Source of the DNA: CAG-170 sp022779365
GTDB lineage: Bacteria > Bacillota > Clostridia > Oscillospirales > Oscillospiraceae
Direction of reading: 5' to 3'
Assembly: GCA_022779365.1 (NCBI GenBank)
Contig: JALFSI010000022.1
Span: 1-30,321 of the forward strand
DNA length: 30,321 nucleotides
Shown: positions 5,492 through 12,743 of the stretch, piece by piece
Position numbering within the stretch: position 1 is the first letter of the stretch
How the letters are laid out: every line of letters starts with the position of its first letter
The notes under the pieces: model-generated
What the model was told of the DNA's origin: nothing
Seen by the model: only the letters and a program-made list of their open reading frames with translations
Database searches by the model: none
Translations under genes and position numbers: made by a program

Positions 5492-6196
5492 ATGAAACGC
5501 AAAGCCTTCCTCGCCGCTTTTCCGCATACCATCCCGATCCTGACGGGCTTTTGCTTTTTGGGGCTGACCTACGGTGTGTATATGCGCGCGGCGGGGTTCA
5601 GCTTCTGGTATCCGCTGCTCATCAGCCTCATCGTGTTCGGCGGCAGTCTGCAATTTGTGATCGTGAGTATGCTGCTGTCGCCCTATGCGCCGGTGCAGAC
5701 GTTTTTGATGGCGCTGATGGTGCAGGCGCGGCACTTGTTTTACGGCATTGCGATGCTGGATAAATACAAGGGCACGGGCTGGAAGAAGCCGTACCTCATC
5801 TTCGCGATGTGCGATGAGACGTTCAGCGTCAACTGCGCCGCCGAAGTGCCGCCGGATGTGGACCGCGGCTGGTTTTACTTTTTCGTCAGCCTGCTCGACC
5901 GCTTTTACTGGGTCGCCGCCTCGACGCTCGGAGGGCTTCTCGGCAGCGTCCTGCATTTTAACACCGAGGGGCTGGATTTTGTGATGACGGCGATGTTCGT
6001 CGTGATCCTGACCGAGCAGTGGCTCAAGGAAAAAACGCCGGTCAGCGAGTGGATCGGACTGGCGGCAGGTGTCGTGTGCCTGCTGATCTTCGGCGCGGAT
6101 CATTTCCTGATCCCGACGATGGTCTGCGTTCTTGCGGCGCTGACACTGCTGCGCCGCCCGCTGGAACATAATTTTGCCAAGGAGGAGACGCTATGA
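5492..6196 (+). CDS. azlC: AzlC family branched-chain amino acid exporter, large subunit
   Basis: A 234-residue integral membrane protein with several hydrophobic segments. The N-terminal motif FPHTIPILTGFCFLGLTYG and the VQARHLFYGIAML region are characteristic of AzlC/YgaZ proteins. These work with a small AzlD/YgaH partner to export branched-chain amino acids or their analogues across the cytoplasmic membrane. The length is normal for the family. It starts 8 bases after AGGAG and overlaps azlD by 4 bases (ATGA), so the two subunits are translationally coupled. The promoter is full consensus with a palindrome at the transcript start, so expression is probably high unless repressed. The substrate cannot be told from the sequence. 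Confidence 0.92.
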   Translation: MKRKAFLAAFPHTIPILTGFCFLGLTYGVYMRAAGFSFWYPLLISLIVFGGSLQFVIVSMLLSPYAPVQTFLMALMVQARHLFYGIAMLDKYKGTGWKKPYLIFAMCDETFSVNCAAEVPPDVDRGWFYFFVSLLDRFYWVAASTLGGLLGSVLHFNTEGLDFVMTAMFVVILTEQWLKEKTPVSEWIGLAAGVVCLLIFGADHFLIPTMVCVLAALTLLRRPLEHNFAKEETL

Positions 6197-6522
6197 TGAC
6201 GCTGCCGCAGCAGATCGTGACCATCGCCCTGTGCGCGCTGGCGACGATGGCGACGCGCTTTCTGCCGTTTCTGATCTTCGGCGGCAAAAAGCCGACGCCG
6301 CGCTATATTCAGTACCTCGGCAAGGCGCTGCCCGGCGCGATCTTTGCGATGCTGGTGGTGTATTGCCTGCGCAATGTCACACCTCTCACGGGCAGCCACG
6401 CCCTGCCGGAGCTGATCGCCATCGCCGTGACGGTCGGCTTGCACCTCTGGAAGCGCCAGACCCTCCTCTCCATCGCCGGAGGGACGGTCGTCTATATGCT
6501 GCTGGTGCAGCTTGTGTTCTGA
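6193..6522 (+). CDS. azlD: AzlD family small subunit of branched-chain amino acid exporter
   Basis: A 109-residue protein with about four membrane helices. The family signature is visible in ATRFLPFLIFGG near the N-terminus and in YLGKALPGAIFAMLVVYCLR in the middle. AzlD/YgaH proteins associate with AzlC to form the two-component exporter. It starts within the azlC stop codon region (ATGA overlap) with AAGGAGG upstream, and is followed by a strong terminator, making a simple two-gene operon. Confidence 0.92.
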   Translation: MMTLPQQIVTIALCALATMATRFLPFLIFGGKKPTPRYIQYLGKALPGAIFAMLVVYCLRNVTPLTGSHALPELIAIAVTVGLHLWKRQTLLSIAGGTVVYMLLVQLVF

Positions 6523-6530
6523 AAAAATGA

Positions 6531-6560
6531 CCGCCGCGAGCATTGCTCGCGGCGGTTTTT
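6531..6560 (+). terminator. Terminator of azlCD
   Basis: CCGCCGCGAG-CATTG-CTCGCGGCGG followed by TTTTT: a perfect 10-base-pair stem, 9 bases after the azlD stop. It may also serve the converging antitoxin gene. Confidence 0.92.
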
Positions 6561-6574
6561 GCGTGTTTGTGCCA

Positions 6575-6859
6575 TCAGCGGGATAATTTATAGAGCATAT
6601 ACTGGTTCAGGCTGACACCTTCGACCTTCGCTGCGTCCTTCAGCGCGCGGTGCAGGCTGCGCGGAATGCGCAGAACGAGCCGCCCGCTGTAGCCGTCCAG
6701 CTCATCCCGGAGCTGCTCGAGCGATACGGCAGAGCCGTCGTCCATCGCCTCAGCGGCGGCGAGTGACGCGACTTCTTCCTCGGTGAGATGCTCCGGCGCT
6801 CTGGACTGGATGACCGCGAAGCGCTTTTCGATCTCCACGGGGGTCAATTCGGATTTCAT
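6575..6859 (-). CDS. Ribbon-helix-helix antitoxin (HicB-like C-terminus)
   Basis: A 94-residue protein. Residues 60-94 (GRLVLRIPRSLHRALKDAAK, then VEGVSLNQYMLYKLS) form a ribbon-helix-helix DNA-binding unit of the kind annotated as HicB-family antitoxin. The acidic N-terminal part (residues 1-58) is likely the toxin-wrapping segment. ATG 6859 has GAGGAG 7 bases upstream; an upstream in-frame TTG overlaps that site. It follows the RelE-like toxin gene by 11 bases, so toxin precedes antitoxin as in higBA. Its expected role is to neutralise the toxin and, with it, repress the shared promoter. Confidence 0.85.
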   Translation of the reverse strand: MKSELTPVEIEKRFAVIQSRAPEHLTEEEVASLAAAEAMDDGSAVSLEQLRDELDGYSGRLVLRIPRSLHRALKDAAKVEGVSLNQYMLYKLSR

Positions 6860-6870
6860 ACTGTCACTCC

Positions 6871-7116
6871 TCAATATTTGATGTTCGTGCGGGTGTTGAT
6901 CTCAATCACAGTGATGACGATCTGCCCGCGTATCCAGTCGAATACAATGCGGTAGTGGTCGATCTTATACCGATACCGGGAAGCATATCCGGCAAGCGGC
7001 ACGATATTCCCCTCCAACCGGGAAAGCTGCTCCAGCGCGCGATAGAGCTTTTGCCGCGTTTTGGCGTCCACGCTGCGCAGATATTTCTGCGGCTGCTTTT
7101 TCAGGATCAGCTCCAA
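6871..7116 (-). CDS. RelE/ParE-superfamily toxin
   Basis: An 81-residue protein with the RelE/YafQ fold pattern: an N-terminal strand and helices (ELILKKQPQKYLRSVDAKTRQKLYRALEQL), then the beta-rich part YRYKIDHYRIVFDW, ending in VITVIEINTR. RelE-type toxins usually cleave mRNA on the ribosome and ParE types attack gyrase; the sequence does not decide which. The start is uncertain: TTG 7116 sits 10 bases after AGGAG and gives the expected N-terminus, while an upstream ATG (7149) would include the ribosome-binding site and part of the promoter. It is the first gene of a two-gene operon with the antitoxin. Confidence 0.85.
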   Translation of the reverse strand: MELILKKQPQKYLRSVDAKTRQKLYRALEQLSRLEGNIVPLAGYASRYRYKIDHYRIVFDWIRGQIVITVIEINTRTNIKY

Positions 7117-7139
7117 GTCGATCACACTCCTATGGTAGA

Positions 7140-7168
7140 ATAGTATCACATATAGTATTATATGTCAA
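7140..7168 (-). promoter_or_regulatory. Promoter and operator of the toxin-antitoxin operon
   Basis: On the minus strand TTGACA is followed by a 17-base spacer and TACTAT. The spacer contains the inverted repeat ACATATA-N4-TATATGT (7148-7165), ideally placed for ribbon-helix-helix autorepression. Confidence 0.75.
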
Positions 7169-7183
7169 GCCTGTGACAAAGCG

Positions 7184-7209
7184 AAAAGCACCCGTATTCG
7201 GGTGCTTTT
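7184..7209 (-). terminator. Terminator of the threonine-synthase-like gene
   Basis: AAAAGCACCCG-TATT-CGGGTGCTTTT, an 11-base-pair perfect stem just after the stop of the minus-strand gene. The symmetric A/T flanks make it potentially bidirectional. Confidence 0.85.
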
Positions 7210-7213
7210 GTGT

Positions 7214-8308
7214 TTAATGATCCGATTTGAGCCCCGCGCCGCACATGGTGATGAGGGTGTCGGGGGTCTCGCCGTGCAAGCGGCAGTATTCCTGATATGC
7301 GGCATAGTTGGCGGCGGTGGTGTGCTCGCAGTAGATGCCCTTGCGCGCCAGCTCCGCGCGGGCGGCGAGAATTTTGTCCTCCGGCGCGTGGACGAACGCG
7401 ATGTTATACTTTTTGCTCAGCGCCAGGATCTCTTCGCCGCGCATGGGCTTGCCGATGGAGATGCCCTCGGCGATGGTCGGCGTGGGGCAGACGTCCGCCG
7501 GGGTATCCGCGCCGGACTGCGCCGCGCGCAGCAGCGGGTCGCAGTGCTCGCTTTGCAGCGCGATGATCTGCGGCATACGCTCGATGCAGCCGCTGCGCAG
7601 CAGATGCTCCAGCGCGTAGATCGCGCCGAGGAAGAGCGTGCCGTTGCCCACAGGGATGACCAGATGCGCCGGGATGCGCCCGAGCTGCTCGTAGACCTCG
7701 TAGATGTACGTTTTCGTGCCCTCGTAGAAGAAGGGGTTGTAGACGTGGTTGGCGTAATACGCGCCGTCGTGCTCGACCTTGGCGCGGCAGACCTCGGCGC
7801 AGTGGTCGCGGCTGCCGGGGACAACGGTGCAGGTCGCGCCGTGGGCGCGGATCATGTCGATCTTTTTGGGACTCGTCCCCTCCGGGACAAAAATTTCGCA
7901 GCCGATGCCCGCGCGGGCGCAGTAGGCGGCGACGCTGTTGCCGGCGTTGCCGCTGCTGTCCTGCACGACCGACTCCACACCGATCGCCTTGCAGTGCGCG
8001 ATGAGCACCGCCGCACCGCGGTCTTTAAACGACAGCGTCGGCATATAGTAGTCCATTTTCAGCAGCACGTCATCGTCCAGCGGCACGACCGGTGTCATGC
8101 CCTCGCCGAGCGTCACGCCGCGCCAGCTCTCATCGTCCAGCGCGAGGAATTTGCGGTAGCGGAATAAGCTCCACTGCGACCTGTCCACCTCGTCCAGCGA
8201 GAACACAGGCGGCTCAAACGCTAAATCCCACAGCCCGCCGCAGTCACAGTGGGCGCGCCGGGTCGTGACCGGCTCTTTGTGTCCGCATTTTGTACAGATA
8301 AACTGCAT
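7214..8308 (-). CDS. Threonine-synthase-like PLP-dependent lyase with N-terminal zinc ribbon
   Basis: A 364-residue fold-type II PLP enzyme. The N-terminus has a zinc-ribbon (Cys5-x2-Cys8 and Cys21-x-Cys23) as in some threonine synthases. TLSFKDRGA places the PLP lysine at Lys95, SSGNAGNS (118-125) is the phosphate/substrate loop, and GNGT (221-224) binds the cofactor phosphate. Biosynthetic threonine synthase with thrB or hom neighbours would be the default call. Here the only neighbour is a YheO-type sensor-regulator 24 bases upstream in the same operon, which suggests a regulated, possibly catabolic reaction on an amino acid. Alternatives include threonine synthase proper, a cysteate-synthase-like enzyme or a diaminopropionate/serine/threonine ammonia-lyase relative. 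The PLP-lyase class is sure; the substrate is not. Confidence 0.82.
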   Translation of the reverse strand: MQFICTKCGHKEPVTTRRAHCDCGGLWDLAFEPPVFSLDEVDRSQWSLFRYRKFLALDDESWRGVTLGEGMTPVVPLDDDVLLKMDYYMPTLSFKDRGAAVLIAHCKAIGVESVVQDSSGNAGNSVAAYCARAGIGCEIFVPEGTSPKKIDMIRAHGATCTVVPGSRDHCAEVCRAKVEHDGAYYANHVYNPFFYEGTKTYIYEVYEQLGRIPAHLVIPVGNGTLFLGAIYALEHLLRSGCIERMPQIIALQSEHCDPLLRAAQSGADTPADVCPTPTIAEGISIGKPMRGEEILALSKKYNIAFVHAPEDKILAARAELARKGIYCEHTTAANYAAYQEYCRLHGETPDTLITMCGAGLKSDH

Positions 8309-8332
8309 CGTCAGTCCCTCCTAACGTAATAT

Positions 8333-8971
8333 TCAGCCGCGCTTGCCGCGCACTTCGTCCAGATAGCTGTAGATGGTCACGCGGTTCACGCCCAGCTTTT
8401 CCGCCGCGCGGTCCACGCTGCCCTTCATCAGGAAAATGCCCTTCGCGTCCATGAATCGTATCTTTTCCAGCCGGTCCTCGCGCGTCATGGCGTGCGCGTC
8501 CGCGCCCGCGAGAATTTTGTCCATCAGATTTTCGATCATCACCGCGACGTTCTCCGGCTCGCGCGGCGGCTGCTCGTCGGGTGCAGCGTCATCCGGCGCG
8601 GGGAGGAGCGATTGCAGATACTCGATCTGCCGCGTCAGGCGCGTGGTGTCGAGATTGATGCACATCGCACCCTCCAGACGCCCGTCCGCGCCCTGAATGA
8701 GCACGGTGGACGAGCGGATGCGCTTGCCGTTCGGCGCGGTGAAGTAGTAGTTCGCCACAAAATTTTCGCGCAACTGGTCCGACAAAATGACCTGCCGCAC
8801 GAGCTGGTCAAAGCTGTCGCCGACCTTGCGCCCCGTCACCGCGCCGTTTGCGACGTACACAACGGAATGCTCCGGGTCGTCCAGATCGTGCAGAACGACT
8901 TCGCAGTCCGCCCCAAACGTGCGCACCAGCATCTCGGCGACGGAAATATAAGGTGTCAAAATCGCTTTCAT
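8333..8971 (-). CDS. YheO/DauR-type PAS-like and helix-turn-helix regulator
   Basis: A 212-residue protein. Residues 1-115 match the YheO-like PAS-type domain (ADCEVVLHDLDDPEHSVVYVANG near the start, then GRKVGDSFDQLVRQ). A Pro-, Asp- and Glu-rich linker follows at about 124-141. The C-terminus is a helix-turn-helix (KGSVDRAAEKLGVNRVTIYSYL, 183-204). In this family the DNA-binding part resembles Fis/NtrC C-termini, and DauR of Pseudomonas controls D-arginine use. ATG 8971 is used because AAGGGGG precedes it; the extra 29 upstream residues would lie in the promoter. It heads the operon with the PLP enzyme, and its -10 box is covered by an inverted repeat, which suggests autoregulation. Confidence 0.85.
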   Translation of the reverse strand: MKAILTPYISVAEMLVRTFGADCEVVLHDLDDPEHSVVYVANGAVTGRKVGDSFDQLVRQVILSDQLRENFVANYYFTAPNGKRIRSSTVLIQGADGRLEGAMCINLDTTRLTRQIEYLQSLLPAPDDAAPDEQPPREPENVAVMIENLMDKILAGADAHAMTREDRLEKIRFMDAKGIFLMKGSVDRAAEKLGVNRVTIYSYLDEVRGKRG

Positions 8972-9011
8972 AGCTGCCCCCTTCCACGGATGCAATAGTT
9001 TTTTATCGTTT

Positions 9012-9048
9012 GTATAATTTATTATACGCAAAGAACGGAAAATGTCAA
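9012..9048 (-). promoter_or_regulatory. Promoter and candidate operator of the yheO-like/PLP-enzyme operon
   Basis: Minus strand: TTGACA (9043-9048), 16-base spacer, TATAAT (9021-9026). The inverted repeat GTATAAT-N2-ATTATAC (9012-9027) covers the -10 and the start region. It is a near-consensus promoter whose -10 is part of a 16-base dyad. Confidence 0.75.
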
Positions 9049-9120
9049 GGGGCTTCATAGAATTTTTTATATATCGGGAGCAGTGCGTTTTGCCGACCTC
9101 TTGGATGGTCGTAAAACAGT

Positions 9121-9156
9121 AAATGGAGCGTATCGGTGTCGATACGCTCCATTTTT
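9121..9156. terminator. Strong hairpin downstream of glpK
   Basis: AAATGGAGCGTATCG-GTGT-CGATACGCTCCATTT, a perfect 15-base-pair stem followed on the plus strand by TT and flanked by A/T on both sides. It lies beyond the glpK stop, separated by a dispersed repeat, and would end glpK transcripts. It also stands between them and the promoter at 9021-9048. Confidence 0.75.
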
Positions 9157-9188
9157 CATACTGATTCTTGATTAAATTATTGAATCAA
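9156..9188 (-). repeat. 33-base dispersed repeat, second copy
   Basis: On the minus strand this matches 108-140 with one mismatch in 33. The shared end is AATCAAGAATCAGTATGA. Here it lies between the glpK stop codon and its terminator, whereas the other copy abuts the ribosome-binding site of the first pilin gene. Confidence 0.75.
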
Positions 9189-9196
9189 AAACAGGA

Positions 9197-10687
9197 TTAC
9201 TCGTGCTCGACCCAATCCAAACTCCGCCCGACTGCTTTATGCCAGCCGCGGGCGAGGGTGAGGCGCTTGTCCTCCGCCATGGAGGGGTGGAACGCCGTGT
9301 CGCAGCGCCAGAGCCTGCGCAGCTCGTCCGTATCGCGCCACACGCCCACGGCGAGACCCGCCAGATACGCCGCGCCGAGCGCCGTCGTCTCCCGGATGAC
9401 CGGGCGCAGCACGGGCTTTGCCAGCATATCCGCCTGGAACTGCATGAGGAAGCCGTCGCGGCTCGCGCCGCCGTCCACCTTCAGCTCGCGCAGCGATCTG
9501 CCGCAGTCGCGCTCCATCGCATCGACCAAGTCCATCGACTGATAGGCAATGGACTCCTGCGCGGCGCGGATGATATGCTCCGGCCTTGTGCCGCGCGTGA
9601 TACCCACCATCGTGCCGCGCGCGTACATATCCCAGTGCGGCGCGCCCAGCCCCGTGAACGCCGGGACGAGGTACACCCCGCCCGTATCGGGCACTTTGGA
9701 CGCGAAATATTCCGCGTCGCGCGCCTCGCGGATGAAGCGCAGCTCATCGCGCAGCCACTGGATGACCGCCCCGGCGACGAATACCGAGCCCTCCAGCGCG
9801 TACTGCACCTGCCCATTCAAGCCCACGGCGATGGTCGTGACCAGACCGTGGCGGCTGGAGATCGCCTGCGTGCCGGTGTTCATGAGCAAAAAGCAGCCCG
9901 TGCCGTAGGTGTTTTTCGCCTCGCCCGCCGAAAAGCAGCCCTGCCCGAACAGCGCCGCCTGCTGGTCGCCCGCGATGCCCGCGATGGGGATCTGCGCGCC
10001 GCGCACGTTGCAGCTTCCGTAGATATGCGAGCTGTCGCACACCTGCGGCAGCATGACGGCGGGGATGTCCAGCTCGTGAAGCAGCCGCTCGTCCCAGCAA
10101 AGGTCGTGGATGTTATAGAGCATCGTGCGCGAGGCGTTCGTGTAGTCCGTGACGTGTGCCTGCCCGTCAGTCAGCTTCCACACGAGCCACGAATCGACCG
10201 TGCCGAACAGCAGCTCGCCGCGCTCCGCCCGCGCCCGCGCGCCGGGGACGTTGTCGAGCAGCCATTTGATCTTGGTCGCGGAAAAATACGCGTCGGGCAC
10301 GAGCCCGGTCGTCTGCCGGATGTGATCGGTCAGCCCGCGCGCGGTCAGCTCATCGCAGATCTCCGCCGTGCGGCGGCACTGCCAGACGATGGCGTTGTAG
10401 ATGGGCTTGCCGGTCGTTTTGTCCCAGACAACGGTCGTTTCGCGCTGGTTCGTGATGCCGATGGCGGCGACGTCGTGCGTGTCAATATCGGCGCGGGTGA
10501 TGACCTCCATCATCACCGCCCAGACGGTGGAGTAGATCTCCATCGGGTCGTGCTCCACCCAGCCGGACTGCGGGTAGTACTGCGTCAGCTCCTTCTGCGC
10601 GGAGCTGACGATGTTCTGATTTTCGTCAAACAAAATGGCACGGCTGCTGGTCGTGCCCTGATCGAGCGCAAGCAGATAACGGGGCAT
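9197..10687 (-). CDS. glpK: Glycerol kinase
   Basis: A 496-residue FGGY-family kinase of normal length. It phosphorylates glycerol to sn-glycerol 3-phosphate in the cytoplasm. The N-terminal phosphate loop is LDQGTTSSRAILFD, the substrate region includes NQRETTVVWD and GWVEHDP, and the catalytic base is Asp241 in AGIAGDQQAALFGQ. The C-terminal ATP-binding parts GTGCFLLMN and DGGASRDGFLMQ are present. His221 in SSHIYG lies where Gram-positive glycerol kinases carry the histidine phosphorylated by HPr, so PTS control is plausible. A ribosome-binding site (GGAGG) precedes the start, but no promoter is visible in the 66 bases to ugpC, so it is probably read from the ugpC transcript through the hairpin at 10708-10736. 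Confidence 0.97.
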   Translation of the reverse strand: MPRYLLALDQGTTSSRAILFDENQNIVSSAQKELTQYYPQSGWVEHDPMEIYSTVWAVMMEVITRADIDTHDVAAIGITNQRETTVVWDKTTGKPIYNAIVWQCRRTAEICDELTARGLTDHIRQTTGLVPDAYFSATKIKWLLDNVPGARARAERGELLFGTVDSWLVWKLTDGQAHVTDYTNASRTMLYNIHDLCWDERLLHELDIPAVMLPQVCDSSHIYGSCNVRGAQIPIAGIAGDQQAALFGQGCFSAGEAKNTYGTGCFLLMNTGTQAISSRHGLVTTIAVGLNGQVQYALEGSVFVAGAVIQWLRDELRFIREARDAEYFASKVPDTGGVYLVPAFTGLGAPHWDMYARGTMVGITRGTRPEHIIRAAQESIAYQSMDLVDAMERDCGRSLRELKVDGGASRDGFLMQFQADMLAKPVLRPVIRETTALGAAYLAGLAVGVWRDTDELRRLWRCDTAFHPSMAEDKRLTLARGWHKAVGRSLDWVEHE

Positions 10688-10707
10688 ATCGGTCCTCCAT
10701 AAAGTAC

Positions 10708-10736
10708 GGCGGAAACCGCAAGTTGCGGTTTCCGCC
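10708..10736 (-). terminator. Hairpin between ugpC and glpK (attenuator or processing site)
   Basis: GGCGGAAACCGCAA pairs with TTGCGGTTTCCGCC around a single base (in practice about 12 base pairs with a 5-base loop). There is no T-tract on the minus strand, so complete termination is unlikely. It may stabilise the ugpC mRNA end or reduce read-through into glpK. Confidence 0.5.
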
Positions 10737-10753
10737 GGTTGATGATACGTTGC

Positions 10754-11944
10754 TTAGAAGAGATTTTTCTCCGTGTCGGTGTAGAAGAAGTGCATCAGCT
10801 CCGGGCGGAAGGTGTACTTGATCGTCTTGTGACCACCGTGAACGGCGTCGAGCTCGACGTCGGTCGTCGGAACGACGATGACGACATCCTGATCGCCGGA
10901 ACGGACGTGCAGATGCAGCTCGCTGCCCATCAGCTCGGACACATCGACCGTGGCGTCGATGCCTTCGTCAGCCAGATGGATGTGCACCGGGCGCACGCCG
11001 ACGATCACGGACGTGGGAACATCCGTCCTGTTCTTGAGCGCCTGCTGCTTCTCCTCCGGCAGCTCCACGTCGTGACCAAGGATGGTGGCGACGTACTTGT
11101 CGCCCTTCTTCGTGAGCGAAGCGTTAAAGAAGTTCATCTGCGGCGTGCCGATAAAGCCCGCGACAAACAGGTTCGCCGGGTGGTTAAAGACCTCCTGCGG
11201 CGTGCCGATCTGCTGGATGAAGCCGTCGCGCATGATGACGATGCGGTCGCCCAGCGTCATTGCCTCCACCTGATCGTGGGTGACGTAGACGAACGTGGTG
11301 TCGATCTTCTCGCGCAGCTTGATGATCTCCGCGCGCATCTGGTTGCGGAGCTTGGCGTCGAGGTTGGACAGCGGCTCGTCCATCAGGAACACCTTGGGGT
11401 TTCGCACGATGGCGCGGCCGATGGCGACACGCTGCCGCTGACCGCCGGACAGAGCCTTGGGTTTGCGGTTCAGATACTGGGTAATATCCAGAATTTCGGC
11501 GGCCTCGCGGACCTTGCGGTCGATCTCCGCCTTGGGCGTTTTCTTGAGCTTGAGCGAGAACGCCATGTTATCATAAACGGTCATGTGGGGGTACAGCGCG
11601 TAGTTCTGGAAGACCATGGCGATGTCGCGATCCTTCGGCGCGACGTCGTTCATGCGCTTGTCGCCGATGTACAGGTCGCCCTCGGTGATCTCCTCGAGAC
11701 CCGCGATCATGCGCAGGGTGGTGGATTTGCCGCAGCCGGACGGACCGACGAGCACGATAAATTCCTTATCGGCGATCTCCAGGTTAAACTCCTGCACGGC
11801 GACGACGCCCTGATCGGTGATCTGAAGGTTTGCCTTCTTTTCAGTCGGGGCTTCGTCCTCACCCTTTTTCTTCTTCTTTTTCTTCTCTTCCCCACTGACG
11901 AACGGGTAGATCTTCTTTACATTTTTCAGTACGACTTTTGCCAT
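10754..11944 (-). CDS. ugpC: ABC transporter ATPase of the UgpC/MsmK/MalK family
   Basis: A 396-residue ATPase that energises carbohydrate or glycerol-phosphate importers. Walker A GPSGCGKST is at 67-75, Q-loop VFQNYALYPHMTV at 111-123, signature LSGGQRQRVAIGRA at 165-178 and Walker B FLMDEPLSNLDAKLR at 186-200. The C-terminal 150 residues form the MalK-type OB regulatory domain. Residues about 17-47, between the first strand and the rest, are a Lys/Glu-rich insert (a run of seven Lys); similar inserts occur, from memory, in other Clostridial members. ATG 11944 is set by homology at MAKVVLKNVKKIYPF. The ribosome-binding site is weak. No permease or binding protein is adjacent, so it probably serves several importers as a shared MsmK-type ATPase. 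glpK downstream points to glycerol-phosphate use. Confidence 0.92.
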   Translation of the reverse strand: MAKVVLKNVKKIYPFVSGEEKKKKKKKGEDEAPTEKKANLQITDQGVVAVQEFNLEIADKEFIVLVGPSGCGKSTTLRMIAGLEEITEGDLYIGDKRMNDVAPKDRDIAMVFQNYALYPHMTVYDNMAFSLKLKKTPKAEIDRKVREAAEILDITQYLNRKPKALSGGQRQRVAIGRAIVRNPKVFLMDEPLSNLDAKLRNQMRAEIIKLREKIDTTFVYVTHDQVEAMTLGDRIVIMRDGFIQQIGTPQEVFNHPANLFVAGFIGTPQMNFFNASLTKKGDKYVATILGHDVELPEEKQQALKNRTDVPTSVIVGVRPVHIHLADEGIDATVDVSELMGSELHLHVRSGDQDVVIVVPTTDVELDAVHGGHKTIKYTFRPELMHFFYTDTEKNLF

Positions 11945-12136
11945 AATTCTCGACCCTGACCGCGCTGCCTCTGCAATGCGCGCCCTCACGACCACCGGGC
12001 TTGGCGGACGCATTACGGTATGTCTCCACAATACCGCACCGCGAGTCCCGCGGATGTTGACTGACCTCCTTTTTATTTTCCATCCTGCGGCGTATAGTGG
12101 ATCGCGGCAGGCGGATGAAGATACCTTATTATAGCA
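11945..12136 (-). promoter_or_regulatory. Extended -10 promoter and long leader of ugpC
   Basis: TGCTATAAT (minus strand, 12128-12136) is a perfect extended -10; no good -35 is seen. The implied leader is about 175 bases, far longer than needed. It contains an AGGAGG at 12065-12070 with no start codon at the right distance, a CCGCG/CGCGG hairpin after it, and more GC-rich pairing potential. The reading frame from ATG 12083 overlaps ugpC out of frame and has no family look. The leader may be a regulatory RNA or the relic of a leader peptide. Confidence 0.5.
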
Positions 12137-12215
12137 TAGAATCGGCGGCGCTTGCTTTGTGATAACTGCCTAAATTGCATGGGAAAAGTTGTGAAAGACG
12201 CACAAAAACCGCCCG

Positions 12216-12244
12216 TTTACTTTTGCGGGTGAACCTGATACAAT
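12216..12244 (+). promoter_or_regulatory. Promoter of the NUDIX gene
   Basis: TTTACT, a 17-base spacer and TACAAT, with TGA just before the -10 (extended -10). GGGAGG follows at about 12260. Confidence 0.65.
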
Positions 12245-12272
12245 ACTCCCAGAAGCAGCCGGGAGGTGCGGG

Positions 12273-12743
12273 ATGAAAAACACGAGCCTTTGCTACATCG
12301 AGCGGGACGGGCAGTATCTGATGCTGCACCGCATCAAAAAGGCGCACGACGAAAACCGCGATAAGTGGATCGGCATCGGCGGCAAATTTGAGCCCGGCGA
12401 GAGCCCGGAGGACTGCGTGCTGCGCGAGGTGCGCGAGGAGACGGGGCTGCGGCTGACGCAGGTTCGCTACTGCGGCATCATCACGTTCGTCTCCGACCGC
12501 TGGCAGACGGAGTATATGCACCTGTTCCACGCCACGGGCTTTACCGGCACGCTGCGCGAGTGCGACGAGGGGCAGCTCGAATGGATTGAAAAGGACCGGC
12601 TGCTGGCGCTGCCGCAATGGGCGGGCGACCGCATTTTCCTCGACCTGATGCAGAAAAACGTCCCGTTTTTCTCGCTCAAGCTGCGCTATGAGGGTGAGAC
12701 GCTGGCGGAAGCGGTCTTAAACGGCACACCGCTGGCGCTATAA
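12273..12743 (+). CDS. NUDIX hydrolase, MutT/8-oxo-dGTP diphosphatase type
   Basis: A 156-residue protein. The NUDIX box is complete at residues 37-59: Gly37, Glu43, then REVREETGL with the catalytic Glu residues 52, 55 and 56. The N-terminal LCYIERDGQYLMLHRIKK and the KWIGIGGKFEPGES core are typical of the 8-oxo-dGTP diphosphatase group, which cleans oxidised nucleotides from the pool to prevent mutation. Other nucleotide substrates are possible. The ribosome-binding site is GGGAGG. The last seven codons and the stop lie in a 28-base segment duplicated 60 bases downstream, and part of that segment also matches the start of the window. The C-terminal residues may therefore derive from a repeat. 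Confidence 0.88.
   Translation: MKNTSLCYIERDGQYLMLHRIKKAHDENRDKWIGIGGKFEPGESPEDCVLREVREETGLRLTQVRYCGIITFVSDRWQTEYMHLFHATGFTGTLRECDEGQLEWIEKDRLLALPQWAGDRIFLDLMQKNVPFFSLKLRYEGETLAEAVLNGTPLAL

Noticed and set aside
9203..10702. 499-residue open frame on the plus strand opposite glycerol kinase
   Set aside because: It is an Arg/Ala/His-rich shadow of glpK with no ribosome-binding site or domain; the minus-strand protein has full glycerol kinase motifs.
11859..12083. Possible small gene MENKKEVSQ... in the ugpC leader
   Set aside because: It overlaps ugpC out of frame, has no ribosome-binding site before its ATG, and its composition is not protein-like; treated as leader RNA instead.
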